Of a DNA stretch of 64,000 nucleotides, positions 1-10,728 are shown one piece after another. Below the pieces are notes generated by a model. It was not told the origin of the DNA. It did no database searches and saw nothing but the letters and a program-made list of their open reading frames with translations. The stretch's first letter is position 1; the number at the start of each line of letters is the position of its first letter. The DNA comes from Elgaria multicarinata webbii (taxonomy: Eukaryota > Chordata > Lepidosauria > Squamata > Anguidae). The DNA lies in NCBI RefSeq assembly GCF_023053635.1, contig NC_086173.1, forward strand, positions 142,075,197 to 142,139,196. The letters are read 5' to 3'. The translations under genes were made by a program, and so were the position numbers.

Positions 1-250
1 GCCATACATCATTGAGTTGTCCTGAAATTAAAGGAGAACCATCCCAGGTGAGGTGTTTTTTTCTTACTACTCCTGATGCTTGAACAAGAGCAGAGTTGCA
101 ATCGTGCGCAAAGCGGTGATTTAAAAAACAAAACAAAACAAAAACCTCAGCACTGGAAGATGCCGAGACCCATCCAAAACATCGCAAAAATGCTCTAGCC
201 AACCTGAAAGCCCATGGTTTGTTGTTGGGTTGTCCAGGTTTGTAGGGAGA

Positions 251-460
251 CTGGTGGCTCCAATTTTGGTGGGGCGGCAGGTGATTCAATTCTGGGTTTC
301 AGTTAGAACCAGTCAGACGTCTAAAGGAACTATCCAAGGTGCTTAAACCTATCCCCAAATGGTGTCCATTACCTTGGATAGCTCCTTTAGGCTTCTAGCT
401 GGTTCTAACTAAAACCCGGGATGGAATCCCAACCCCACTGAAATTGGAGCCACCACTACC
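251..460. repeat. Foldback DNA-transposon relic (family also at 37.7 kb)
   Basis: The left arm 'ggtggctccaattttggtgg' is inverted as '...ccactgaaattggagccacc' at the right end, and 'aaggaactatccaaggt' pairs with 'accttggatagctcctt'. The same sequence recurs at 37677-38125. This is a non-autonomous palindromic element with no coding capacity. Confidence 0.6.
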
Positions 461-577
461 TTGAGGTAAAAGCGAACTCAGACTGTAAAGCAAAGGTGGC
501 ACCTCCACTTCAAACTGGCAGTGATAGAGGAATGAAGGTAGGTGAAGGCCTTGTAATTGCCCTTGAACACCTCTCCC

Positions 578-972
578 AACATGAACCTGCCCGCTCACTG
601 CACTCTACATCTAAGGTCCTCCTCCAAGTGCTTACTCTGAGGGAAGCTTGGAGGATGGCAACAAGGGAAAGGACCTTTTCCGTGGTGGCCCCCCAATTAT
701 GGAATGATCTCCCCAATGAGGCTTGCCTGGCACCAACATTGTTATCTTTCTCTTCTCCCAGGCATTTAACAGCATTTAACAACATGAGCCGAGTTTGTTT
801 TTTTAACGTACCCCAGAATAGCTGTTTTTATAAGGATACTGTTGTTTTTATGCTTTTTTTTTTTTACTTTGTATATTTGTTTTTAACGTTTACTGTTTTT
901 AACTTTTGTAAACCGCCCAGAGAGCTTCAGCTATGGGGCAGTATATTAATGCAATAAATAAATAAACAAATA
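578..972 (+). mobile_element. L2-clade LINE, 5'-truncated 3' end
   Basis: The frame 580-750 reads like the L2 ORF2 C-terminus (RTFSVVAPQLWNDLPNEACLA..). It is followed by the shared 3' UTR end 'aaaccgcccagagagcttcagctat' equivalent, 'ggggcagtat', and an (AATA)n tail. Confidence 0.75.
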
Positions 973-978
973 TAATAA

Positions 979-1210
979 TCATAGAATCATAGAATAGCAG
1001 AGTTGGAAGGGGCCTATAAGGCCATCGAGTCCAACCCCCTGCTCAGTGCAGGAATCCACCCCTGACAGATAGTTGTCCAGCTGCCTCTTGAATGCCTCTA
1101 GTGTGAGAGAGCCCACAACCTCCCTAGGTAACTGATTCCATTGTCGTACTGCTCTAACAGTCAGGAAGTTTTTTCCTGATGTCCAGCTGGAATCTGGCTT
1201 CCTTTAATAA
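979..1210 (-). mobile_element. CR1 LINE 3' end
   Basis: Begins with the CR1 terminal (CATAGAAT)n octamer repeats, then the conserved 3' end (minus strand: ggattcctgcactgagcagg, ggttggactcgatggcc). The element is 5'-truncated near 1210. Confidence 0.85.
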
Positions 1211-1408
1211 TGGAGATGGGAAAGAAAGGCTGGGGGAGACAACGGGAGGTTGATGGACAAGCTAACTGTCAGCTGTGTGACTCTGCCACCCAACAAAGCA
1301 GCCCTTTGTTTGTTATCTTCTCCCTTTAGTTGGTTGCTTTGATTGTTTCTTGTTAAACAGTTGATCTGGCAGTTGTCCTTCAACCAAATCTTGAAGTCTC
1401 TCTTGTTC

Positions 1409-1410
<2 letters not shown>

Positions 1411-1440
<30 letters not shown>

Positions 1441-1441
1441 T
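1411..1441. repeat. (TG)n microsatellite
   Basis: About 15 uninterrupted TG units. Confidence 0.95.
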
Positions 1442-1610
1442 GTAGTGAGGAGGAAGATAGAATTCTGACATGGCTTTCCACCAAGGCTTGGTGTTGCAGC
1501 CTAGATGCAGGACAAGGGAAACCCAATTACAATTCCCATTGACCAATATGATAATGCGCATGCATGTGGCTCACCAGCACATATGTGCCAAAAGTGTGAG
1601 GACCAGTGTG

Positions 1611-1838
1611 GTGTAGTGATTAGAGTGATGGACTGGGAGTAAGGAGATCTGAGTTCTAGTCCCCACTCAGCCATGAAGCTCACTGGGTGACTTTGGGTCC
1701 ATCACTGACTCTCAGCCTAACCTACCTCACAGGGTTGTTGTGAGTATGAAATAGAGAGGATGAGGAGGATCATGTAAGCCACCCTAGGTTCCTTGCAACA
1801 AGAAAAAAATGGTGGGATATAAATATGTTGAGCCCAGT
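1611..1838 (+). mobile_element. tRNA-derived SINE
   Basis: The head 'gtggtgtagtgattagagtg' resembles an RNA polymerase III A box, with B-box-like 'gagttctagtcc' about 50 bases on. The body 'cctcacagggttgttgtgag' and the tail 'gggatataaat' are shared with copies at 16690, 37810 and 44882. The tail resembles L2 3' ends, suggesting L2-driven mobilisation (inference). Confidence 0.8.
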
Positions 1839-1954
1839 AGTCAGAACTCTTGGAAAACAGGAAAGATTTTTCTGACTGCTTGACAAAAAAAGCTCATAAG
1901 TACAGTTTGGGCCTGAGGATATCCAAAGGATCACCCTTTCCCAGTTGAACTTGC

Positions 1955-2170
1955 CTGTTTATTAAGATCTACAAAAGAGGCCTTCCTTTGCAGTCCACTG
2001 TCATGGCGATGTCGTGGGACAGGGCCTTTTTGATAGTGGCTCTCTGGTTGTGGAACTCCTTCCTCTGGTGGACCCATACTTCCTGCATGCAGCTATTTTA
2101 CCAGACCTTTGGTTTTGTTCAATTTGTTTTAATTCAGTAACAAGAACGAAAGTGGGGTATTTATATTAAT
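1955..2170 (+). mobile_element. Decayed LINE (L2-like) C-terminal fragment
   Basis: Contains a degraded version of the 'RAFS.VAP.LWNSLP' region and a T-rich 3' UTR-like end. Too diverged for a firm family call. Confidence 0.35.
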
Positions 2171-2699
2171 GTTACAATATTCGTGATGTTTTGACCTACA
2201 ATTTTTATCATCCCTCACCATTGGCTATAGTAGCTTGGGCTGATGGGAGTTGTAGGCCCAAAGGGCCACTATAGGACCTGGTAAATACTGAGCTGATTCT
2301 CAATTGAGCCGAGGGGCTTTTGCCCATTCCTAGTAGTATAATACGAGTAGCCATCACTGTAAGGTTTTTTTGCAGGATGTCTGAACTAATGATGTTGAAG
2401 TATTCTGAGCAATTAGAAAAGAACTATATCAAAGAAATGTATCCTATCGTTACAGCAAAAGAGTATTTGACCATCCACCAATTTCCAGCACTCTCTGCCA
2501 GATCCTTTCATGACTCCATGGTCCATGTGGGGTGACCATGCTGCTAAACCAATTAGTACTTGCAATAGTGTCACAATGAGAAGGGCTAAGTCAGCTATTC
2601 CTAATTATAACTGAGTTGGGCTTCTACAGACTTTTTAAATCACAAGATTCTTGTGCTCCTTCAAATCTCACCTCAGAAATCTCTATGACACGATGGCCT

Positions 2700-2942
2700 A
2701 ATCTACACCAAGCAGGATATTGCACTATGAAAGCGGTATGAAAGCAGTATATAAGAGGCAGGAGCCACACCAAGCAGGATATAGCAGTATGAAAGTGGTA
2801 TATGGTATGTGTCAATGTGCCCCAACAGTTGTTAGTGCACTTCAACACCGCTACAAAGCAGTAGTGTGGCTCCTGCCTTTTATATAACACTTCCATACCG
2901 CTTTCATAGTGCAATGTCCTGCTTGGTGTAGATTAGGCCTTC
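2700..2942. repeat. Foldback MITE ('ctacaccaagcaggatat' family)
   Basis: Ends are inverted copies: 'gcctaatctacaccaagcag' at the left and its complement at the right. Inner arms with 'gaaagcggtat' also pair. Relatives lie at 4014, 10304, 41760 and 44415. Confidence 0.8.
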
Positions 2943-3136
2943 GATTTAGTCGTTTCAGAAACAGAGGTGTTGACATGTTTCATCATTCTTCCTAACCCCA
3001 TCCCATTCATTTCCATACAATTAGAGGAGAGGAATTGTGCTGCATTCTTGTACCCCTCCTAAAAAACAACAGAAAACATGATTTCTAGAGCACTGTTTTA
3101 GTAGGATAAGGTGGGGGAGTGGGTATCATTTCTTCT

Positions 3137-3482
3137 TCTTTTAATACTATTTTTTATTGATTTTCAAGTAAGGACAAATACAATAAACACACAGAGTAAA
3201 AGAAAACACTCTACAACAATACATATGTTCCCACAGCACCACTATAAAAAGCATGGGTGTTCATACCTCCAATAAGCACTTAGTAAATATGGAAATCTTA
3301 AACAAATCTATACTTTCTGGTACAGAAAAAGATGCAGGTTAAGTTAGAACCCTCTGACCAAAAGGATTCCTGAGTTATTGGAGGTCTAGGTTCGCCAGGA
3401 TTCATATTAATAAATGAAAAAAAGTCCAACCCATTTTCCAGAAATGTATCTGATGTTATTTCCCCTCTTGCTAACCTGTTGA
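3137..3482 (-). mobile_element. 5'-truncated retroelement (L1-like 3' UTR?) with perfect 16-bp target duplication
   Basis: The 346-bp insert is flanked by 'gggtatcatttcttct' at 3121-3136 and 3483-3498. On the minus strand it ends A-rich (caataaaaaatagtattaaa). Target-primed retrotransposition is clear. The family is inferred only from the end. Confidence 0.7.
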
Positions 3483-4013
3483 GGGTATCATTTCTTCTAC
3501 AAAAAGTTTATTCAGCAGAGTTTGGAAAAGTTCAGACTTGGGCACTGAAACCTTGAAAGGGAGGAGGGAGAGTTTGAGTTGGCATGGAAACCCTTTTGTA
3601 TTAAATATTTGTACTTTGGCAGGCAAAATGCTAGTTTTGTTTGATGGACCACTGTAATGTCAGCTTCTTGGAAGCACCAACTGTGTTAGTCAAGGAGAGG
3701 GGGGAAAAACCTGATTCCAAATCTTTACTTTTCAGGGGCGCGTATTGTATTTGTGCTTTGAAGTAATTTCCTTTTCTTTAGAAAGCGGCAGGAGATTTTC
3801 CGTTTGGTCTTATAAAACCGTGTGATTGCAGAATGGCAAGAGATCTGGATGTGTTCTGTTCTAAGGGGGACCAAACTGTGGCTGAGCAAGAGGCACATGT
3901 GAAAGATGTACATGTAGCTCTCAAACACTCCAATTTGCAAGCTGCTGTGTGGGGATGAACTAAGGATCTACTCCGATACCCACTGACAGGGAGTAAGTCC
4001 CATTGACCTCAAG

Positions 4014-4140
4014 GAGCTCATCTACACCAAGCAGGATATTACACTATGAAAGTGGTATGAAAGCGGTATATGGTATGTGTCAATTATATACCACTTCCAT
4101 ACTGCTTTCATACTGGAATATCCTGCTTGGTCTGAATGAG
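4014..4140. repeat. Foldback MITE ('ctacaccaagcaggatat' family), short copy
   Basis: Both ends match the family in inverted orientation, and 'aag' directly flanks both sides. The central part is deleted relative to 10304-10610. Confidence 0.75.
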
Positions 4141-4149
4141 CCCAAGGTT

Positions 4150-5000
4150 GCATGTCCAAGGTTGCACTGTACAACAGCTTCTACTGGGCAACCTCCCCAC
4201 ACAGTTGCTTTGTAGTGTGGCTTGTCTTGTGGTCAGAGAATTCCATACATCCCATGAATTCTTGGAACACCCACCGTCCCCAAGATAAACACATCAGATG
4301 CAGCACTGTCATTTTCTAGCTGGGGGTGGGGGGAATGATTTCTACCTAGTCTTGATGCTATACTCACTGGAATAAACAAAGTAGGATTTAATCTCTTGAT
4401 ACTTCCAATCGCAACTGTTACACTCCAGTGAACTCTTTCATCACTGGATAGAAGTTCATGTCCTGAAAGATGTCTCCTCCTGCTTGACGACCGTGTGATT
4501 AAACTAATAACTTAAGTACAAATGGGAGCTGCAACAAAATGTTGCAGTGCAGTTCAAGGTTCCAGCCAGCCAGCTACATCCTCTTCCAGAATACTCCATT
4601 CCAGTCACTTTCCCCTTGGTCTATTGTTCCATCTACCACCATCACCACCCCTCTGCAAGTCAGCCAGCATTCAGGGGTGGCCAGTCCACAGAGGCACCAA
4701 ATTAAGTGAGATGCCAAGTTCAGAGGAGAGAAAAAATACAAATTAAAAATAATAATAACGAATATGTCATTTGTTCAATTCCTATACAGAGGGAATATGA
4801 GGTGAGCATGGGACTGATTGGGGATGGTGGGGCTGTGCCAGGCTGCCCAGCCAGCCACCTACTCACCTTTTGGACCCAGTCCTTCCTCAGGCAACACAGG
4901 ATATTCTCCTGCTCCACTGCCGCTCTCACTTGGAGGCAGGGAGTGAGAGCCCTCCACCCGAGACCAGCCGCTTCCTTTGCCCTTGGAGGTCTGAGCCTAG
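4150..5000. other. No feature recognised
   Basis: Unique-looking AT/GC-mixed sequence. The open frames here show no family resemblance or splice structure I can support. Confidence 0.4.
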
Positions 5001-5004
5001 GTGC

Positions 5005-5500
5005 TGTAAATCACCGGTGTTAGGAAGATAAGCAGGCTGGAAACGTCAATAAACAGTCCGAGGTCGAAAGCCAAAAGAAACCAGGTCAAACATTATTAAA
5101 AGGCAACACATTATTAAAAGGCATTTTAAAATTCAACTGGAAGAGATCAGTCTTTATGGCTTTCTTAAATTCCAGAAGACTGTTAAGTTGATGACTCTCT
5201 CCCGACAGGCGATTACACAGTCTGGTCCAAGATCAGGTTATGTTCAGGCAAGGTTCAGGAGCTGGCATGCAAGGAACAAGGGCAAAGGCATGGAAGTACA
5301 ACAATTGCTTCTAGCACCGCTCAAGGGCTCTGATTGGGATGGTCGTGATTAGGAATGGCTGTCAGTTGCGTTGGCCTGCAGCTGGCTTCTGCCTGTTCCT
5401 GTGAATGGACCACTTTCCACACACTCCCAGGCTCAGCTGTTCCTCCTTCCTGCTGTATCTCAAGCTGAGGCACAACACTAGGGCTGGTGGCACCTTGATG
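5005..5500 (-). repeat. Unclassified interspersed repeat, interrupted by an L2 end
   Basis: The reverse complement matches 22095-22510 over several hundred bases, for example 'ggaggaacagctgag', 'caggaacaggcagaag' and 'cagactgtttgttgac' in the + copy. Positions 5093-5225 are an L2 3' end sitting inside it. Confidence 0.6.
5093..5225 (-). mobile_element. L2-clade LINE C-terminal/3' fragment
   Basis: The minus strand gives the L2 terminal block (trp-rich ..[18 protein letters not shown].. type). The + strand 'gagatcagtctttatggctt' matches the L2 at 45860 almost word for word. It lies within the 5005-5500 repeat. Confidence 0.65.
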
Positions 5501-5717
5501 GCCGTATTGCCCCAAGGATGCAACAGGGATTCCTCTTCCAGGGACCTCCCTTGGGCATTGTGGATGGGATTTCTGTTCCTTCACAGAGCAGGCAGCTGCA
5601 CTCATCTCCTTCATTGCTATTATCAGATCCTTTATCCTGATACACTGCTTAGTTTTTTTAAAAATCATTTGGGGCATGTTTTGTTATAAATGATAATATA
5701 TCTGCTTCCAAAGATAT

Positions 5718-5758
5718 GCTCTCTCTCTCTTTCTCTCTCTCTCTGTGTGTGTGTGTGT
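5718..5758. repeat. (CT)n(GT)n compound microsatellite
   Basis: CT-rich run followed by GT units. Confidence 0.9.
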
Positions 5759-6097
5759 TGCTTCTTCATTAAACAGAAAAGAGGGTCAAAATGTTTCCAT
5801 GTTTACCAAAAACCTCAGCCTAGATCTGCCCTCGGGATCTGAGGGAAGCCAATTGCATGGCTCAGCTAGGATGCCAGTTGCTGCCAAGTATTCTAGGGCC
5901 ACCCCTGCCAGCATTCCATGCCCACTGAACATGCTCAAACTTCATTGAGTTGTTTTTTTTGTGGGGGGGGATTCCTCTATTTAATTTTTTTTCACTTTTT
6001 TTGGTGGGGGGACTTCTGCAAACTTCAGAGTTCACCCAAGCCTCTTGACTCCTCCACCTTGCGTGTGGTTTTTGCCATTTTTGTTACATAGGGATCT

Positions 6098-6190
6098 ACA
6101 CTTAAGGTGCAATCCAGTGCTGGCTGAAGAATGCCGGGAGATTTAGGACTTTTTTCTGTCTAAATATGCTTAGGATTGTGCCTTGAGAGA
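6098..6190. repeat. Foldback MITE ('gcacaatcctatgcatg' family)
   Basis: Ends 'aaggtgcaatcc' and 'ggattgtgcctt' are inverted. Relatives lie at 34859, 44665, 52263/53137 and 61897. The family centre 'gggagttgtaggac' is visible in degraded form. Confidence 0.65.
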
Positions 6191-6371
6191 ATGAGTTCAC
6201 TATTTGTATACCGGATATCAGTTGAAAAACCGGAATAACCAGATGCACAAGAACCAACTTATAAGGAAGATAATTAACAGGGTTGTGCAATATTACAACA
6301 GGAAGGATATAAAAATGTCAAACCTAAATTAAAACTTGAATTAAATCTAATGAAATGGTCATGATTTTTGC

Positions 6372-6432
6372 AATCTCTCTCTCTATCTCTATCTCTCTTT
6401 CTTTCTGTCTGTCTTTCTTTCTGTCTTTTTAC
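6372..6432. repeat. C/T-rich simple repeat
   Basis: TCTC and TTTCTG units. Confidence 0.85.
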
Positions 6433-6584
6433 TACAGTTCCATACAACCAGAGTCCATATTCAGCAAAGATTAAAGGCCTCAACCCTCATCTCCTTGAAA
6501 ATCCATGCCAACCCTTCCCCCATCCCATTTCAATTCCTGGGGGAAGCAGTGTATGTGTTTTCCTCCCATATGGACCTGTTTGTG

Positions 6585-6862
6585 ATCTGCACTCAGTTTC
6601 TGAGACCCTCCTTGTTGTCTTTTTGCCAAGAGAAGTGTAGCTGGTAGGAACAAGAGAGAGGGCCTTTTCAGTTGTGGTGCTTCAGCTATGGCATTCTTCT
6701 TGTAACCAGTACACAGTATCAGGGCCATATTATATCTGTCTTGAAACACCTGCTCTGGTTACCAGTTGCTTTCTGGATACAATTCAAAGTGTTAGTATCG
6801 ATGTATAAAGCCGTAAATGGGTTAGGACCTGGCTATCTAAGGGATCGCTTCTCTCAATGAGC
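6585..6862 (+). mobile_element. Rearranged L2-like LINE fragments
   Basis: 6610-6710 resembles the terminal block (RERAFSVVVLQLWHS). 6735-6860 resembles the block that normally precedes it (LLWLPVAFWIQFKVLVSMYK AVNGLGPGYL). The order is swapped relative to an intact L2, so this is either a rearranged copy or two insertions. Confidence 0.55.
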
Positions 6863-7068
6863 TTTTCTACATGAGTAATTAATTGCATGTTTATGATTGG
6901 TCACTCATGGAGTTTTGCAGGTCCATTACACTATGACATCAACCTCCAGGATGTCTCCTGCACTTTTCCCCTATTATCCCACTTTCATAAAGATTGGAGA
7001 TAAGCTGTAATAACAGTTAATGGCACTATATTGACAGTGTGTAATTCCAGTGTTGGACTATAATTCAG
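6863..7068 (+). repeat. Left part of TIR element ('gagcttttctacatga' family)
   Basis: Shares 'gagcttttctacatgag' and 'ggtcactcatgga..ttt.caggtc' with copies at 19331, 30190 and 34447. It is cut off by the CR1 at 7073. Confidence 0.6.
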
Positions 7069-7072
7069 CCAC

Positions 7073-7842
7073 TTGATGAAAATGTCCACCCAGTGTGCAG
7101 CTCCTGTAAGGAAGGCAAACTCCATGTTAGGAATTATAAGAAAAGGAATTGAAAATAAAATGGCCAGTATCATACTGCCTTTATACAAATCTATGGTGCG
7201 ACCACACTTAGAATACTGTGTACAGTTCTGGTCACCACACCTAAAAAGATATTACAGAGCTGGGAAAAGTACAGAAAAGGGCAACTAAAATTATTAAGGG
7301 CTTGAGCATCTCCCCTATGAGGGAAGGTTACAACAGCTGGGATTGTTTAGTTTGGAAAAAAGGAGGTTAAGGGGAGACATGATAGGGGTGTACAAAATTA
7401 TGCATGGTGTGAAGAATGTGGAGAGGGAGACATTTTTCTCCTTCTCCTATAATACTAGAACCTGGGGTCATCCCATGAAGCTGATTGCTGGGAGATTCAG
7501 GACAAATAAAAGAAAGTACTTTTCCACACAACACATAGTTAAACTATAGAATTCACTACCACAGGATTTAGTTATGGCTTTAGTTATGGCTTTAAAGACA
7601 TTCTGGATGGCTTTAAAAGGGGGTTGGATAAATTCCTGGAGGCAAAGGCAATCAATGGCTACTAGCCCTGATGGTTATGTGCTACCTCCAGCATCTGAGG
7701 CAGTAAGCCTGTCTGCACCAGTTGCTTGGTGCTGTTGCACCATGTCCTGCTTTGTTGGTCCCTGGTCAACAGTTAGTTGGCTGCTGTGTGAACAGACTAG
7801 ATGGACCCTTGGTCTGATCCAGCATGACACTTCTTATGTTTA
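7073..7842 (+). mobile_element. CR1 LINE, ORF2 C-terminus and 3' end
   Basis: Frames read the CR1 tail (KANSMLGIIRKGI..., [41 protein letters not shown]). It ends with 'ggtctgatccagcatgacac' and 'ttcttatgttt'. Several frame breaks show that it is old. Confidence 0.85.
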
Positions 7843-8004
7843 TTTATTTATTTATTCATTTTATTAAATTTATATACCGCCCCATAGTCGAAGCTCTCTG
7901 GGCGGTTTACAAAAGTTAAAAACAGTGAACATTAAAAAGTATACAAAATTTAAAACCATCAAAAATATAAAAACAACAGTATAAAACAGTATCCTTTTTA
8001 TGTA
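7843..8004 (-). mobile_element. L2-clade LINE 3' end
   Basis: (TTTA)n tail followed by 'tataccgccccatag' and 'tctctgggcggtttac', the L2 3' UTR end in reverse. Confidence 0.75.
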
Positions 8005-8356
8005 TAGGGTAACCAAAGAAAAGGCATACAATACTCCTGTATCTTTAATCATAGAATCATAGAATAGCAGAGTTGGAAGGGGCCTACAAGGCCATCGAGT
8101 CCAACCCCCTGCTCAATGCAGGAATCCACCCTAAAGCATCCCTGACAGATGCTTGTCCAGCTGCCTCTTGAAGGCCTCTAGTGTGGGAGAGCCCACAACC
8201 TCCCTAGGTAACTGTATCTTTAATGGTTGAATAGAAAAGGGAACTTCACAAGGAGCTGCATGCATACAACTGAAACCTGCTGAAATTCCCTTTTCTATGC
8301 AACTGTTAAAGATACAGGAGCTCTGCCCTCCTTTTCATATGGTCATATGGTCATAG
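8005..8356. repeat. hAT-like palindromic MITE ('tagggtgaccatatg' family), split by a CR1
   Basis: The left end 8005-8049 'tagggtaaccaaag' ... 'cctgtatctttaat' resumes at 8225 and ends with 'ctccttttcatatggtca'. The CR1 at 8050-8211 interrupts it. Confidence 0.7.
8050..8211 (-). mobile_element. CR1 LINE 3' end with 13-bp target duplication
   Basis: CR1 terminal octamers and 3' end in reverse, 162 bp. Flanked by 'ctgtatctttaat' at 8037-8049 and 8212-8224, so the insertion into the hAT-like element is exact. Confidence 0.85.
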
Positions 8357-8452
8357 ACAGTTATGCTGTATTGGGCTGTTAGGTAAAGGTTTGGAGGAAG
8401 AAAGTAATGCTGTGTGTTCTCTTGGAACCCTGGCTAAAAATGAGTACAAACG

Positions 8453-9117
8453 TAGGCATGCGCGAGGGGTGTTCCAAGTGTACCCAGGCACACCCTAATG
8501 TCTCAAGAAATAAGCACCAAATTGAGGGGGCAACTGAGTAGGGATCCAGAGGGAGATCCAGACACAGTGGGAATGGTCCTCCAACTGCCTTCCAGTTGCC
8601 CTCCAGCTGCTCCACTGCCCCCTGCCCCTGATAGCATGCCATTGCTCCCGGCAGCCGGAGCGAAAAGGAATTGCTCTGCCGGGAGCCACACTTCAAAGAG
8701 GCCAGGAGGAGGGCCCCCAAAGGCTAATATCACACCCTTCTCCAGCCAGTGTCACCACAAAGCCCCACCAATGCTGGGACTTGAGGAGCATCTCTTCATT
8801 CCCCCTTCACCTGCAACAGACCTCCTATGGTCAGGCAAGCCAGACACAGAGTAGGGCATCAGTGTCTACAGTGTTCAATAAATAAATGAATAAAAATAAT
8901 GTCCTTTATGATTGAGTATTCAATACATGTTTGCCTTTTAAAAAATAATTTAAAAATTAAATTACCTGGGTGCACACCCTAACAAAATATTAATAATATA
9001 TTTATTTGTTACCCGCCTCTCCCTCTGGATCGAGGCGTACAACACAAATAAAAACACCATAAAATACATACAACTAATTCAAACGTTTAAATTTGTATTC
9101 ATAAGCTGCGCACGCCT
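8453..9117. repeat. DNA-transposon-like repeat with 'taggcatgcgc' ends, interrupted by a LINE tail
   Basis: Left end 'cgtaggcatgcgcgagg', right end 'gcgcacgcctatg'. The interior matches 53254-53595 ('gatccagacacagtgggaat'). A LINE 3' end occupies about 8985-9097. Confidence 0.6.
8985..9097 (-). mobile_element. LINE 3' end (CR1/L2 group)
   Basis: 'tatttatttgttacccgcct' then 'tccctctggatcgaggcg', the reverse of a LINE end. A similar fragment is at 39852-39890. Confidence 0.5.
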
Positions 9118-9732
9118 ATGAGTACAAAATAATGAAGATGGAGGTGGGGTGATCATCTGGGTTCTTCATAAAAAGGGAGTGAACAAAGTATAGCATTTCC
9201 AGAGGAAGGGTTAATGTGGAAGCAAGTTTGATCTCAGTGCAAAACCCCAAAGAGAAGAGTAGAATTGGAGAAGGGCTGGTTTAATTTGATAGCTTAAATG
9301 ATCAAAGAGATGGATCAGCTCCCTGGTTAAGAAAGTTTTAAAGTGTTGACACTTTTCATTTAGATTTTTTTTTTAAAAAAAAAGACTAATGATGAATATA
9401 AAAGCTTTATAAGATCATGAATAGTGTGGGGAAATTCACTTAGGGAACATTACTTATTCTTTCTGTCAAAATATAAGAACTTGCAGTAACTTAATGAAAT
9501 TAATAGGCAACAGCTTTAAGCAAAAGGAAATACTTCTTCAGTAACAACTTATCATTATCTTTCTATGCTTATTCATTGCCACAGGGTGTTGGGATGGCCT
9601 GTAGCATAAATATCTTTTTTTTTAATAGGGTAAGAAAAATTAATGGAGTTTAGATTCTAGTGTAAAGGGGGGAGGAGATTCTCTGTGATCAGTCTGCCAC
9701 ATACAGGGCTGCTTCTGGATTTGCAGCTCTTC

Positions 9733-10000
9733 AAAGGGTGTTTCTACATGAGGCTTTTATCCCGCATCTTTACCAGGGCTTCTGGTTCTGGATTCCTTGT
9801 GGGATTAAGTTTTGGCTCCTTTACAAGTGCTTTTTTTTTTCAGGAGGGGAGAGTTCTTGCTGTGCCATTCTCTATGTTTCAATATACAGCCACTAGGTGG
9901 CACTGCGGTGTAGTGGAATTGTGTAAATACACAGAGCGTTTCATAGCACTACCTAAAACAACAACACAATCATGGTTGCAAAGCACAGGAGAGGCCCTAG
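9733..10000 (-). repeat. TIR element ('agcttttctacatgag' family)
   Basis: Starts 'tttctacatgaggctttta' and contains 'gggattaa.ttt.ggctcctttac', the reverse of the right part of the copy at 34447-34803. Confidence 0.5.
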
Positions 10001-10001
10001 A

Positions 10002-10050
10002 GAACATTGATGGTGCTATATAAATTAATAATAACAATAATAATAATAGA
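10002..10050 (+). mobile_element. LINE tail remnant (L2-like)
   Basis: 'cattgatggtgctatataaa' with an (AAT)n tail equals the 3' end of the LINE at 17762-18420. Confidence 0.5.
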
Positions 10051-10303
10051 AGGATGATGTCGTATAAAGGACCCACAAACTGCCATGAGTGAGCAATCAC
10101 GAGCACACAATTAAAGCCTTTGTAAAAAGGCTCTAAGGAGGAAAAACCTCAAAGCTGTGACATCCTTACTCTCCAGAGGACTTGCAAATGTTACTGCTTT
10201 ATGAATGCAACAACAAATAATAACTTGCAAGTGTGAGAGAGTAAGGAACAATCAAATACTATGCAAAGTTGCCCTGAGTGCTATTTTTTGGTAGGAAGAC
10301 AAG

Positions 10304-10610
10304 GGGCTCATCTACACCAAGCAGATATTCCACTATGAAAGTGGTATATAAAATGCAGGAGCCACACTACTGCTTTATAGTGGTATTGAAGTGCACTGAC
10401 AACTGTTGGGGGGCCCATGACACATACCATATACTGCTTTCATATCACTTTCATTGTGTTATATCCTGCTTGTTATAGATGTGTCATGGGCCCCAACAGT
10501 TGTCAGTGCACTTCAATACTGCTATAAAGCAGTAGTGTGGCTCCTGCCTTTTATATACCGCTTTCATGCCACTTTCATAGTGGAATATCCTGCTTGGTGT
10601 AGATGAGCCC
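10304..10610. repeat. Long foldback MITE (~300 bp hairpin, 'ctacaccaagcag' family)
   Basis: The two halves are near-complete inverted copies centred near 10460: 'gggctcatctacaccaagca' at the left and its complement at the right end, 'gccacactactgctttatag' inverted in the middle. 'aag' flanks both sides. Confidence 0.85.
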
Positions 10611-10707
10611 AAGGTATACATTAAATAAATACACATTTTCATGAATGTGCATTACTTTGAATTGTGGCCATTGGTGTCTGTCTATCGGCAGAATAGTTTC
10701 CACCCTG

Positions 10708-10728
10708 TTGCACACACACACACATGCA
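10708..10728. repeat. (CA)n microsatellite
   Basis: About nine CA units. Confidence 0.85.

Noticed and set aside
4522-5023. Overlapping frames suggesting a small gene
   Set aside because: No homology recognised, no conserved splice sites, and the region merges into a repeat at 5005.
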